From: Balanoglossus misakiensis | Taxonomy: Eukaryota > Hemichordata | Length of the DNA stretch: 64,000 bases | Direction: 5' to 3' | NCBI GenBank assembly: GCA_040954595.2 | Contig: CM082586.2 | Span: 5,952,001-6,016,000, forward strand | In this document: positions 15,201 through 28,081 of the stretch, piece by piece | Position numbering within the stretch: position 1 is the first letter of the stretch | Layout: each line of letters begins with the position of its first letter | Program-made: the position numbers and the translations under genes | The notes under the pieces: model-generated | Database searches by the model: none | The model's input: the letters and a program-made list of their open reading frames with translations, nothing else | What the model was told of the DNA's origin: nothing

Positions 15201-15735
15201 TTTAGCGACCAGCGGTTATAATTGTACAGTGCCCTGAAGCACATTTACTCGTAGATAGTTCAATTATACTTTAATTAAAATGCCTCTGTGGATTTTTGAA
15301 TTAAATGCCTCTGGAAAATGGCATCGAATCATGTAAGGAAATACGGCATTGGTAATTCAGTACTCATGATCAAGGGTCTAAATGGGTACATTTTTGCACA
15401 GGCTGTATTAAGTGTTATGTTAACCTAGTCTGTATTTTTAAGCGTGACGTACATTAAATTCAAGAAATTGAACACACCAGTAATGAACAAATTTGATTGT
15501 CGAGTATCCACATTTAAACGCAGTAGGCGTACTACAGATTAATATCAAACAGCTAAGATGAAGGTGAAAGACGTACACGTACCCGCTGCATGAACTCACT
15601 TGTGATTATATTTTGACACATTTTTCGAACCTTTGTATCATGACCATACAGAACTACATTTGTATGTGCTCTGCAGATAGAAAACCTTGAATTGCCAATA
15701 AGGAGGGGGTGTACGTGTGTGTACCGGTATGTTAG
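6265..15735. other. Long non-coding stretch
   Basis: About 9.5 kb without a defensible gene. It is A+T-rich, with short frames on both strands. The longest frame (10197-10592, minus) has no splice or domain support. TACCGGTA occurs near 7768 and 15721. It could be intergenic DNA or large introns of genes whose exons lie outside the window. Confidence 0.55.
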
Positions 15736-15784
15736 CATCCCGTTGACTTACCGCTGATTTCAAGACCCCACGATACTTTTCAAT

Positions 15785-15995
15785 TACCGTAGTAACGAGC
15801 TGCTAGCCAAGCAATTCAAGTCAGGCTTTGTATGAAACTATAAAAGGTGCAGGGTTTAGCAAAAATTGTAATATTTTTGTAGTTTAACAGCTATTGGGTT
15901 ATGTATGTGTTGTTTATCCAGTGTAACATGAGAATGACCTCCCATATAAACTGCCTAGCCACGCAGGATCTCGTGGAGTTCAGAAAATGGTCTAT
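15785..15995 (+). repeat. Dispersed repeat, copy 1
   Basis: This stretch matches 30150-30352 in the same orientation over about 200 bases with many substitutions. Shared blocks include CAATTACC/TTAATTACC, GCTTTGT.TGAAACT, CATGAGAAT, TGCCTAGCCACGC and GTTCAGAAA.TGGTCT. The divergence suggests an old non-autonomous transposon family. No coding sequence is present. Confidence 0.75.
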
Positions 15996-15999
15996 TGAT

Positions 16000-18900
16000 G
16001 CAGGGTGATGCAGAGTGGCTCATGCGTGTAACACAGGCCATCAGGTAAAATTAACAATGGTTGCTAGCTCTTACTTATTCAGCTCAGGCAAGCTGCATTG
16101 GGTTTATTTTAACATGATTAATTGCAATTAGAAGTGATGTCACAGACACTACTTCATGAAGACATAAAAATGTAAATAAATCAGAAATTCTTTCAATGGT
16201 TTCTCGTTAAATCCTCATCATTAATACATGTAATTCGCTATAGTTCCATGACTTTTCAATAGAAGCTACCAACATGATTGAATACAAATTCCTAATACTC
16301 TGGCTTTATCTCTCAGATAAAACTTCTCACTGAATGCCAATTCTGACGTGTATTTGTAGCCGCTCTCTAGCAATGTGTATAATTTCCTTATTCTCCACCC
16401 ATTAATCTCGACTTTGCCACTTTTAAATTCGCCTTTTAATTTAAATATAATAATATTGTAATAACGTGATAACATTTACGACTATATTAGTACATGACGT
16501 TACTCAATATTTGCATTTAGACACAAATCCATACAATCAAATCTCTCAGAATGAGACACTCTGTAGTCAGTTTAGGGTGGTTACATAGTTCTGGTAGTTT
16601 AATGTGCTTGAAGAAACAGACAGGAAAGATACTGATAACTCGTAGGTTACTATTAAATATCAGAGTGCATACATAGCAATGCACTCAGTACTGAATGAAC
16701 AGATAATGGATAGAATAGACTTACAAATAGATTCATGCTGTATGTGATATTACAATTTACATGCTATGAATGTAAAACGAAGGTGGGATATGGATATTCT
16801 CCGTAGCTTTGTAATACAGAACTGACAAATATAAATGGATCAGTGGGTATAAAATATAGGGTCCGAAGGGTGAGGAACAAGTGCGGCAAAATTTGAAAAT
16901 AGAATCATCCAGCCAGCCAGACCATTTAACTGGCAGTTTTTTTAAACAGTTATCCAGAATCATGCATCAGAATATATTGCATCAAGACAAATAAATATTC
17001 ATTTTACAGAGGTGAATGGCACAAATTGTTTACAAACATCACATTTTAACTACATGTACCTGGTCAATGCAGTGGACGACTTTGTCCAGTGTTGATGACA
17101 AGGAAAAAAAGTACATTGTCGTCGACATTTTGTTCATCCAGGTTTGTAGATGTGCAATATATTAAAATCTAATTATCTACCCTGTCATGAAAACGGACAA
17201 ACCGGAGAATGTCACAATTATTTCATAAACGAAAGGTCGTTATAATTTATTAATGAGTCGGCTATGTTCGTTGTCGTGGAAACCCAGTGAATTAAACCAA
17301 AGAAAAGCAGGTGCAAAAGTTTCCTTTTAAACCGTTCTTTCCTCCGGCACTGATTGATCAATTAATAAATATTTGCATGCAGGTGGTCAAATGTCACCAA
17401 AGATACAATGATCCATCCTGGCATATGATATAAATTGCTTTACTAAATTATTATCGTGCCAAATTAATACAGATTCAATACAGGTTGAAGTCTCTCTTTA
17501 TTCTTCTGTAACTATATATACGATGAAATATTCTAAGGTTCCTTTTTAATATTACCATAAGTCAACCTATTTGCTTAAGAATGAGTTATGGAAACATTGC
17601 ACAACTCCCACTGTCACCAGATATGATATTGATATGAATGTAATTACTGTATATCAAATTAATTCTACGAGTTGGTTTGAAAAGGAAATTGAACGTTTCA
17701 TTTTTATTGCATCTTAATTATCCAAATTAAATGATGTTATACCGGTAATTTAGATGGGACACGGGGATTGTGTAATAATATGTCTGAGTTAATACTTTCA
17801 CTATATTCAAAAGTTGTACTTATTTATTTAACTCTTAATGTTTCAGTGCTGTGTCATGGTTAGTCAAACTTAAATTAATGCTAAGTTTAAACACATTATG
17901 TTGCGTGTATACTATAAATTATTTTTCAAATGACATGTGTACCGGTATATGGCAGACAATCAAAGGCTTTTCACAGGAAACGACAAATGGGAGACATTCT
18001 GTGAGGATTTTATTTTCAATATCGCTCAAAAAGGAAGACCTGGGAACGTGTAAATTTGTCTGTGATGTTAACTGTTGGCGTCACACGTGCGTCGCTTAAC
18101 CATCCTGGAATAATAATCCCCGAGGACGCTTACATAAAGATGACAAGTCTGGCCTCTTACTGCTGTATCTCCTATCACATGAATAATTTAGCCGCCGTAA
18201 TCAAAAGTGTTTTTCCCAGTTGTTGTCAATCTCGGTGCGGAGCGATAACCTTTCCGACGCGTTTTGTCAGTAAGCTGCTTTCGCGGCGTGTTTTAGCAAC
18301 TATAATTACTGTCACATTGCTCTTGTGAATAAAACGAATCCACTAACTCGTAGCCAGCAGCCTGCATAAGATCTCAGCAGCTTTGCCACACCCTCATGGC
18401 CATGCAGACAATTGGCAGAGACACATGCGAGTGTGTTCCTGGGGCTCAGTGTACTGTACAGCATAGGCCCGGACGTTTCAGTACATATCCCTTTCTAGCA
18501 TTGTACTGGGGATGATAGGCTACCTACCGAAGTTAACTTTTTAAATCCAGATACATTTACTAGATTAACACACTTTAAATTCAAGTGGCAGTAGAGACCC
18601 TAATACAAACACAGCTTGCAGTAGGACTGAAATCACAGTCTGAGGCTACCTTAATCAGTCCCTTTTACTTGTTTATCATGCACCCTTACTTTCACTAGGA
18701 AGATTTTCATGGATGGGGCAGTGGGCTGTGACTCAAAACTGCTATCCCCATAGGTTAAAGCAATAACATGCATTCACCTGTTATACACCTGTTCAAAGAG
18801 TGAATTGATATAGGAACTAGCTGATCAAAAAACAAATTTACAAGACTGCTGCACACTGGCTATTATCATCGAGTAATCAACCCCTTAATGGACATCAGTT

Positions 18901-21000
18901 ATCTTTTGTGCAAAATATCTAGATCCTCTCCAAATCAATTGCCTCTACTACCAGAAAACAGTCAGCTGTGTCATAAAAGTGACAGCCTTTGATAATTCTG
19001 TCCAGGCTAAAAACTTGTAAATAGCATATATATGTCTTTGTCTTGCAACATGGCTGTATGCATCACTGTTATGTAAAGAATTGTTCGACAACATACGACG
19101 CCACTGACTGAGACAACTCCCATCGACTGTTGCGTGGTGGCGCTCTCACGTTATTTTACACAGAAAAAGCAAATGCACAGCGATGCTGTATTTTGAACAA
19201 ATGAATGTGATAAATTTACCCAAAACTGAAAAACGTACGGCAAATAAATAATCATAGTATATTCACTTTAACAATCCTATTACACCAAGAGTAAAGATAA
19301 AGTTGTGGCTTATCTAGATTGAGACACATCAGATGGTCTTGCAAGCTGATCAGTAGGGGCTGTCTTTACCTTTGGTGATTGTTTTGGTTGTTCTGTCCTC
19401 TTGGCTGCAGTCTGCTGCACGTGCATCACGTCCGAACAGAACAGCCAAGAATCAGCAAAGGCAAAGATGGCGTCTTAACTCTACATCTGCTTTTAATCAG
19501 ATTGATGGTCCTGTGTCATTAACCTTTGTTAGATACCTGAAAGAAACCGCTGATACTAAAAGTTGTATGTTAGAGTGGCCACACGTTCCTTTTCAATAAA
19601 ATAGCAGTCGTGACTAGGAATGGTAAAACATACGCGAGTGTGATCGGCTGAGTAAATACAGTGAAATGTGCGTGACGTGCCGCGAGGCTATCAAATTTAA
19701 CAACATGACCATTGTACACCGTGCTCAAGTGAATTTATCATTTAAATGGATTTTTCTATATTAAGCATTGCAAAGCGACTTCTGCAGTTGATGGTTTCAG
19801 GTATTAAAAGTGTGTAATAAATCCATATTTCTATCATTTGATACGCCATGTAAACGAAACCCTTGCTACAAGAACGGCAGAGAGTAAATGTCAGGAAACG
19901 TAAGCAATTCGATCTGTTTTAACCAATTAGGCTTAAGCTTACCTTTCTGTGAGCAAGTTCTGCTTTTCCTGTGTTTTGATTGTAATATGACTAAACATTA
20001 TGAATCGTCTATAAGAAAACCAAATGCTGATCTCGAAATAGTTCATTAATGATTAAATTGTTACAAATGTTAACATGATATCTACCGGTACGATATATAC
20101 ACCGTTAAGCTAATGTGGTTATCATATTTCTGTTGTAAGCTGTAAGGACTTTATAGTTTCTCATCCTGTTGTCAGTAATTGTCCCTCTTGTGTATGGATG
20201 GCAATTTGATACAATTTACTAAAGACTCTGTGCCTTGACGAGAATCAAGAAGCAACAAATTTATATATAATTTGATATTGAAAAATGCAGTAAATTGTCT
20301 TCTTTGCCTTAAAATTGCTAATCCATATTATTTCGAATAGCACAAGATTCCCCTCCATGTCTTAGACAGTTTTAACTCCCACTCCTCTCACACTATAATA
20401 GTTTAGCTAGGCTATTTAATTCTAGCAACCGCTAGCATAATCTGAACTTAAAGTGCTTTAGTTAGCTTATTTCAGTTAAAACCATATACTTCCACTGTTT
20501 GTGTCCATCTATTTGGGCGTCAGCAAGATTCCATGTATATTCCTCTTAGTCTTTGCTAAGCGAGTTACATGTAGTCCTACAAAAAGGAGCATAACTCCCT
20601 GTTACAATTGCCAATGACAAATCCCCTGTGTGACATAAGTACCTGTACATGTACCGTATGTGTGTGTATATATATAGTCACACCTGTATTGTTGGTTATA
20701 CAGTGATAACAACTAGTTTTATGTGTAATTTACACAATGGCTAAGCTGATGTATAGCAGAGATACCGCCCTCAGTGTTAATTTTGACAAAACTTCTGATG
20801 TGTACATTTGTCGTGTGCTTGACAAATTGGTGCGTAATACAACAAAAGTACTCCACAGTCTGTCACACCCATTAAGCATTTGAATGTATCTCAAGATGAC
20901 AAGTGTGATGATGCTTGTGAACTCAATTCAATTCTCTTTGTTGTACACACAGAGAGGAAACTTTCACTGATTTTCAGTTTTATAGTGGTTTGCCACTTGC
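16000..21000. other. Non-coding stretch
   Basis: No gene is supported. Frames at 17851-18328 and 19372-19599 are short and lack splice partners; the latter has no ATG start. TACCGGTA palindromes lie near 17739, 17940 and 20092. A short TATATATA run sits near 20667. Confidence 0.55.
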
Positions 21001-21264
21001 GCCCTCTAGCATTAGGTGAGAAGGCAAGGAAAAGGAAGATTTAATGAATGTGATTATGCATGGTGTTTTATTATAGTTCTACGGATACATTCTTCATTTC
21101 TGCTGAAATGTTGCTAATCCCTGAAGTCATTTATTTAATATGCTGGCAGGTGTGTCATACATTTAGTTGCACATATCATTTTTGTCATTAAAAACAATCA
21201 AAGAGCCAAACTGCTACACGTACAAAGTGTGCTTAATTCTTGGGGCTTTGTCGCTCTCGGCGCA

Positions 21265-21282
21265 CTATCTGTCGACAGATAG
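21265..21282. repeat. Perfect 18-bp palindrome
   Basis: CTATCTGTCGACAGATAG is its own reverse complement. It sits between two oppositely oriented GCGCCCTCTA motifs (near 21000 and 21539), so it may mark the interior of a degenerate inverted-repeat element. Function unknown. Confidence 0.7.
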
Positions 21283-21549
21283 AGAGAGGTCTCTTGGCTA
21301 GCGAGACTTAACAGATCCACAACTGCTGACCCCTACCGAACTGACCGGTCGCCTAACCTGCATTCGAACTGAGGTTAGCGTTATCAATGAAAATCTACTT
21401 AATTCATGGCATCTCTTTACCCTTCCAGTGGTCCACGGGAAAGAAATGATAGCAACCACCCATAGTAGCAAATGTAACAATTATATTTGTTTATAAGTGT
21501 TTATTCTGGGTTATGTTCTTATGTTATCCCAGGTAGAGGGCGCATGATT

Positions 21550-24500
21550 CAGTTAAACACCAAAGGGAAAGGAAATAATATGGATTGATCTGTTTGCATA
21601 TGGCGTTGCTGCTTGAGGATTGGATGTCAATTATTATAATAACATAAATTGGTGATTAATTATCTCTAGCAAGACTTCAAATCACCCGGACACATCTGGC
21701 TGTGTTGAAACAGTGTCTACATTCATTAGCCTTATTTTATTGGGAAATACATGAGAACCAGGGACCATCTCGCTTTTATAATCACAAAAGGATAAAACAT
21801 CTTGAGCATATGGCATATGTAGTATCAGAACATCAAAAGGGTTTGATGGGGGATGCAATTTGTCATGGATTATATCCTCATTCTTGGTTGCCCTGCCTTG
21901 AGGATTTTTTTGTAGTGCAAGTCCAAGCGTTCCTGGGAAATGTTCCCCCTGAAAACGCGTGCCATGGTAAATTAAGGTAGTAGTCTACTCAAAATTTTGA
22001 ATGTCATTTACCTGATGCCAAGATAGGCTTCTGTTGCGTAAAATGCACATGTATTATGCATTTTCTAATCAACAGGTGTTTTAATTAGTAGAGATAAAAT
22101 TCTTATTATAGGAACAGTTTTCTTCCCGTTTAGTTTTGATTGCATTTTTTCTATTAAACACCGACTTCCAGAAAAGTTCTTATCACTTGATTGCATCTCC
22201 AGGGTATCAACATGATCTCGCGTATATCTTTAAGATGCATGTTTTAATTAAAACGGCTGCATACAATATGCGAATTAGGCCTCAAAGAAACGCTCACCTT
22301 AACACTCATTAGTAATTCTCCTATAATTTCTACATAAATACCAGCAGGAAAATTTCCTCACATCAGCCCAGTCGGTTCTTTTGAGAACCCAACAAGTGCA
22401 TGTAATTTGATACATGTAATTTGCCTAATCAACTTCTTAAGGGCCTTTCATATCATGGAAAAGAGCTAGTGTCTCATTAAGTAGTGCGGGATTGCCTCTT
22501 CACGCATGAATGTGAATTCAACCCACCAACCTAAACATTAGTTTATTTATGATGTTCTGGTGTACTTGCCTAATGAGATCTGCGCTACAATACAAAATGG
22601 TCGCTAAAACGTGCATTACCAGGGACTAAGCGGTGTATACGTATATCGGAATAAATGGAACATAACAGTGGGAAATGTTTGACCTTCTAGCCTAATCTAC
22701 AGGGAAATACTTTAGTAGAAAACGCTTTAGGTGATGGTGATAAACACTCAATTTTTTCCATCATTCTTTTGGTAAGCATTAATCGGAAATGACATGTATA
22801 AATTATACATGTAATTATTACAGTGTCTTAAATTGTTATAGGCCATAAGCTTGGGAAACGCAGCCTGTAACATACAAATACTAATAGTCTACCAGTGAGA
22901 CATTTCTCTTTCTAAATCACTTTGCATGTTATTAATCAAACCCTAAATGATATAACCAGAAAGTATTAGCTCGTCTGTGCATGTCTATAAACCCCACAAC
23001 ATGTAACTATCCTCGTGAACCGACAGATCCTGACAACTACTAGTTACAATATAAGGGTCCTGATCAGATAATCAACTGAGAGATAACTTTGAAGATATCA
23101 GATATTCAAATTATCATGTGTTAAATGTCAAAATGTCATGTGCACAACAGAAAATATCGAACAGCGCACGTAATATTCGTTTTGTGTAAATGCCCAGACA
23201 CTATCGCTCCATGAGTGGCCTTCCCAAATGACTCTGACTTCAACTGGCAATCACAGTGGCTGCAACTGTCAAGGGCAACAGCACGCAGATGGTTTTGTTA
23301 TAAACTATTAGGAAGAGACGAAGATGATATGTTAATAGTTTAACACTGTATATACATTAATATAAAGGTGAATACAACAATGCCATGCTATGCTAAGACA
23401 CCCTTTCAAGTAGTTTTTCCTAAATCCACCCTTTAGGGCTGCACAACAAACACTACAAGTTCTGGTGACAATTTTAGAAATAAAATTCATAGAAAGACAA
23501 TGAAATTTGCAGAAACCTCACAAGATACCTTAGAGGTCACTCACAACTGTCCTTTACGAAACTCATAATAACCGTAATTGCTTTAGTTATACCTGCACAA
23601 ACAATAAGTATACTAATTAACGTGTTAATGATGAGAAAAACAAAGTTACTATTGACACATTAAAACGCATTTATCATATTTCCATCTCAGAATGTCGAAA
23701 ATTTTAATTTTGCTGATGAAGTTCCCATATTTTTTAATTAAAACTTTACACATGAGTTATTCCATGTCAGCTAATAAGCTGTAAATCCCTTGGGTATATT
23801 TGCAAAGAAATGTGAGTGCGTTTCATTAGAGAAATTGCCATGTAAATATGGTGTTTGACGTAGGATTGTCTTAGCCTGGAATTTGTGTTGATATGATCGA
23901 AATTATTGGATTTCTCTACACAGGCATTCAGTGATATCTAGGCCATTGTTACAATGCAAGTTAGAAGTTGAATTTCACACATTGATAGGTAATGCAGTTT
24001 GTGACTACTCGTTAAACTTATGCAAATTAAAACATTCATTCAAAATCTCACAAAATGATTCAGTTTTGAAAACACAATCTTTTCCAAGGCTCTTCGTTGC
24101 TAAGGACTCGCGTGCTATAGACAATCACTCTTCTACTTGGTCATAAGTGAAATGTAAGAGGACATCACATAGAAATGTCCATTCCATTCAACTGTCTCAA
24201 TTTTTTCATTAATGTTGGAACATCCTGGTTGTTGACATTTCTTGACTCCGTGCTAAGTGCACTTAGTTGACAAGACCCATTGTATATAGGCTTAATATAT
24301 ATTTTACTAGGCATGTCATATCATCGATAGTTAATGTGCGTCGATAATTGAAAATCTTTCAACTTTACACACTCGTTGACAAAAGCTTTACTTTTGTATT
24401 ATAGCCCCATGCAGGACTGACAGGGATTGTGACTGTTAGCATGGATGTGCATAGTAATCGACGTTTGATGAAAACTACACCACAATAGAGCATAAAAATG

Positions 24501-27500
24501 CAACATTTTTGTTCTAAATGTTATAAAATAATTTAAAATAATAAAATAATATTATAAAAATAATACACGGTTTTGCATGAAACTAAATTTAACTTCACTC
24601 TGCTCGAACTTGACATCATATTCGGTATTGTTTTATCATAAGTAATGAACCAAAATGAGAAATATGAACTGAGCTCCAAGTCATTTTAAGAATCAACTGT
24701 TTTTAATTGTTGGTACTCCCCTGTTCATGTAAACTGCAGTCAGCGAATTCCTCAAGATTTGAGTTACTTTATTCACCATAGAAACAAACAAAATGATTCA
24801 TGTACCGGTACAGGAAATTAAGTGAAAGAAAATGAAATAACCATATTTACAGATGACTGGACAAGATATATAATATTCCATGGCATAAAGAAAAATAATT
24901 TATGGCTCAAACATTTAGTGAAGCTTGTAATGTCTGCTTCTCATTTGATGATAGTAAAATAGGATAAGTTAGGGCTATAGTAATAACAAAAGAGTCATTA
25001 AATTAAATTATCAAATTTGATCATCCAGGACTACAGAATACAATAGGTGTGTAGACATGCAGTGGTCACAAGGAAATGGGGATACAATGATTAAAGTGAA
25101 GGAAAAATTCTTTAATAGCAATGAGATATTTTCTTAATTTCTTTTTGAAGCTATAGGAAGGTTTATTCTTGCTCAAATTTATTATAAAATTCATTCGATA
25201 ATTGTATAAATAATATCACATTCACAGAAAAATCCTCTAAAATACCTTCTCTTGACCTATTCGCAGGTAATCAAAACCACCATCCGCACTTTCATGGCAT
25301 TTAAAGAGTAACATTAACAATTAATTATTTCTACAAAACTTGCATCCTGTTTGCATCTACAAGTTGATAAATGTTTCACTCAAAGTGACATTTAAAACAC
25401 CTCGCCCACGGACACAATTTGAATACTGGCGATTAAATGTATAAATAATAAAAATTCTCTTTTAAGATACTATCTGTTGTTGGCGATGGTAGGATACAAT
25501 TATTCGCCATGGTCTATTTGAAGCGAGTAATGTAATTCTCCTTTTGATCATGAGCTTATCAAGCAACAGCTTGAATAGATTTCACTACTCCTTTTCTGGG
25601 TGTAAGAAGAAAGTTTGCTAAGTTTTTAACTTCAATGGATATTTTCATATGTTACATACAGCTGAAAGCCGTTCAAAACAAAAATATAAGTTTTGCATTA
25701 TCTTACTGTTTTTATTCTTATACACAACTGTCACTTCTGCGCGGAAAGAGTTGTGAGTTTGCCAGATAAATGTAGTGTCAGAATGCTAGGGTTGGATCCA
25801 GCAACTATCTTTAATTAAGTTCACTTTGTGTATGACTTATCATTTGCTGTGTACAGTTTTATCTCATCTGAAATAGATAGAGTTTCTCATTATCGCATTA
25901 ATGAGACGCAACTTTCATGTATTATTTAACAGAGAGATAAGAAAATCTGCCGGCTACATGCCCATCCACAATATGACAGGGTAATCCTTCAAAGCATTTT
26001 TATCAGCATTTTTTGCGCGTTTTGCAGACCTCTCAGACCCTATTATAACACCAAAATAGAATTATAGTCACATAAACTGGATATGATAATCTTGACTTGA
26101 ACGATAGCAACACTCTTGTTTCAAATATGTTTCACCGATGGCCTCTGTCTTGGAACACATTTAAACATTTTCAATATTGAGCCGTTTATGAAATTACGTT
26201 CCCTGATCAAGTAATGCGAGTGGGAAAATAAACCTGAAGCAGCGGCCAACATGATACTAGATACACCACCTGACATCAAGCATTGGGTTTGCACGAATGT
26301 GTAGACAATCTATAATTTAATGCATTTTTGACATGGAAAATAAAGCTAATATACATCGATTTCATTTCTCTTTAGGTCTATTTTGCTGATAAGCACCGAT
26401 CGATATACTGGCTATCTACTTCTGAGGTGAGTAGTGATGGAATTGTTTATCGTATAACCATTAGCCACTAAAAGGAAACTTCATGTTTCTACAACATACC
26501 GGTAATATTGATAGATTGCAACAACAACAGTAATAATACCGGTATTATTAATAATAACACACAGCATCATCATTATCATCATCATCGCCATCATCATAAA
26601 TGATGATATTTTATAAAGATAGTTTTCAGCTGCGTTGTGTACAACTCCACAGATGGTGACACTTGAACTAAACATAAAATCGTTATGGCTCCACCGGTAC
26701 AATTAATAATCCTGATCTAAGACACAAGACTTGCAGCTTACGTTCACTGTCTGCTAATTTTATCACATGGCAGTACTATACCATCTCTGTGTTTCATGAT
26801 AGGACTTCAGCCACTATTACTTTTTTATTAATTGACCTGTCAATGTCGAATAGTCCCCCTGGCATCTGCTGTACGTGGCAATGTTTAAGTTGGCAGTCTT
26901 CCATGTGCACATGCGCAAGAACAGAAAATCTGGCCATGATTTGAACACAGTCGCACCGGCTTGTTCACAGCCAAAGTTGACACTAGGTACCAATGGCCTC
27001 AAATCGTTCTGCCCACGTAGCCATGTGTTCGACAGAAGATCTTTGCTATCTGGTAGAAAAATGACCTGATTACCTCTGAATTTACACTACTGCTGTGAGG
27101 AAGGCATTGTGAAAGTTTGCGACCAACCTGTTGTACCTTTTATCAAAGTATTCAATTACACATAAGAATGTTGGGAACATGGTAATGCTACTGTAGAAAA
27201 TGTCACGAATGGCGAGACGTTTGATAAATGCCCCATAATAAAACATGGGGCTCAGCCAGAACATGTTAGCAAGATAAAAAAAATATTGAAATACATATGG
27301 CAAATTGAGGGAAGAACTTCTTATGAAGCTCTTCTTATCTATAGAACTACTGTGCACTTCTATTGCAATATAACTTCAATCGGGATATTCATCTTTGGGT
27401 TACACTACGCCCCCCACTATGTGGAGTCCATAAATTATCAATCTTTTATCATGATTAACGCTATTTCCCCCTCCTGTGAGCCAACCACCGTCAATGACTG

Positions 27501-27590
27501 AGTAAACACCGTCACAGCTCTTCTCATTTAAATTTTCGTATCAAAGAAAACACGGATAAAACGCTTTTCATATTGTCCCTAATGAGACGA
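21550..27590. other. Non-coding, A+T-rich stretch upstream of the peptide gene
   Basis: About 6 kb without a supportable gene. It includes a very A+T-rich run at 24500-24570, TACCGGTA sites near 24803, 26496 and 26537, and an ATC-rich simple repeat at 26565-26598. The last few hundred bases are the upstream region of the secreted-precursor gene. Confidence 0.6.
26565..26598 (+). repeat. Imperfect (ATC)n microsatellite
   Basis: A run of ATC/CATC units with a few interruptions, which yields a methionine-rich spurious frame on the minus strand. Confidence 0.85.
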
Positions 27591-27591
27591 G

Positions 27592-27605
27592 GGTCTCGCG
27601 AGACC
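27592..27605. promoter_or_regulatory. CGCG palindrome (TCTCGCGAGA type) in the proximal promoter
   Basis: GGTCTCGCGAGACC is a perfect 14-bp palindrome containing TCTCGCGAGA, a known animal core-promoter element. It lies about 100 bases upstream of the proposed 5'UTR donor and 12 bases before an ATAAAAG box. That position supports a promoter for the secreted-precursor gene. The role is inferred from motif and position. Confidence 0.6.
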
Positions 27606-27616
27606 ACGAATTATCA

Positions 27617-27623
27617 ATAAAAG
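27617..27623 (+). promoter_or_regulatory. TATA-like box ATAAAAG
   Basis: ATAAAAG follows the CGCG palindrome, and transcription would start near 27645-27655. A proposed non-coding exon then ends at CAG|GTATGT (27705/27706), with an acceptor TATACACAG ending at 28060, 21 bases before the ATG. Confidence 0.45.
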
Positions 27624-28081
27624 GACGGCGTTTGCACGCGGAACCTGACATTTTAAGGACGAACAAGAAGTTATCTGACGTCCCCCCCGAGCGAAGCTGC
27701 TTCAGGTATGTCTGAGTTTTACTTATCGAATTCTTCCACTGAGAAATATTTGTCAGGCATGTCTCTTCCTATTCTGTGATAACTGGAAACATGAAGTTGA
27801 AATTGATTGTGTCTTTTTCTACAGAACATCCCTAATGGCAGCCATTAGAAAAAAAAGATAATATTCTCTTCAGTGATTTCAGTTTTGAACTGACATGGTT
27901 GTGTTAGTGTAGGGAAGCATTGAAGACATTTGCATGTTTCGCGCATAAATGTTAAATTAAATTAATTAAATTGTCTATCTTTAATGCGAATAATGCAGAT
28001 GTGTATTTTCAAAGTTGAAGAAACTTAGTAATTTTGTTTTTCCGTTGTTTATATACACAGGTATTACCCCAGATAGCGAAG

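Noticed and set aside
20999-21549. Inverted GCGCCCTCTA / TAGAGGGCGC pair as a 550-base transposon
   Set aside because: No target-site duplication is visible and the inverted match is only 10 bases, a motif found elsewhere in the window.
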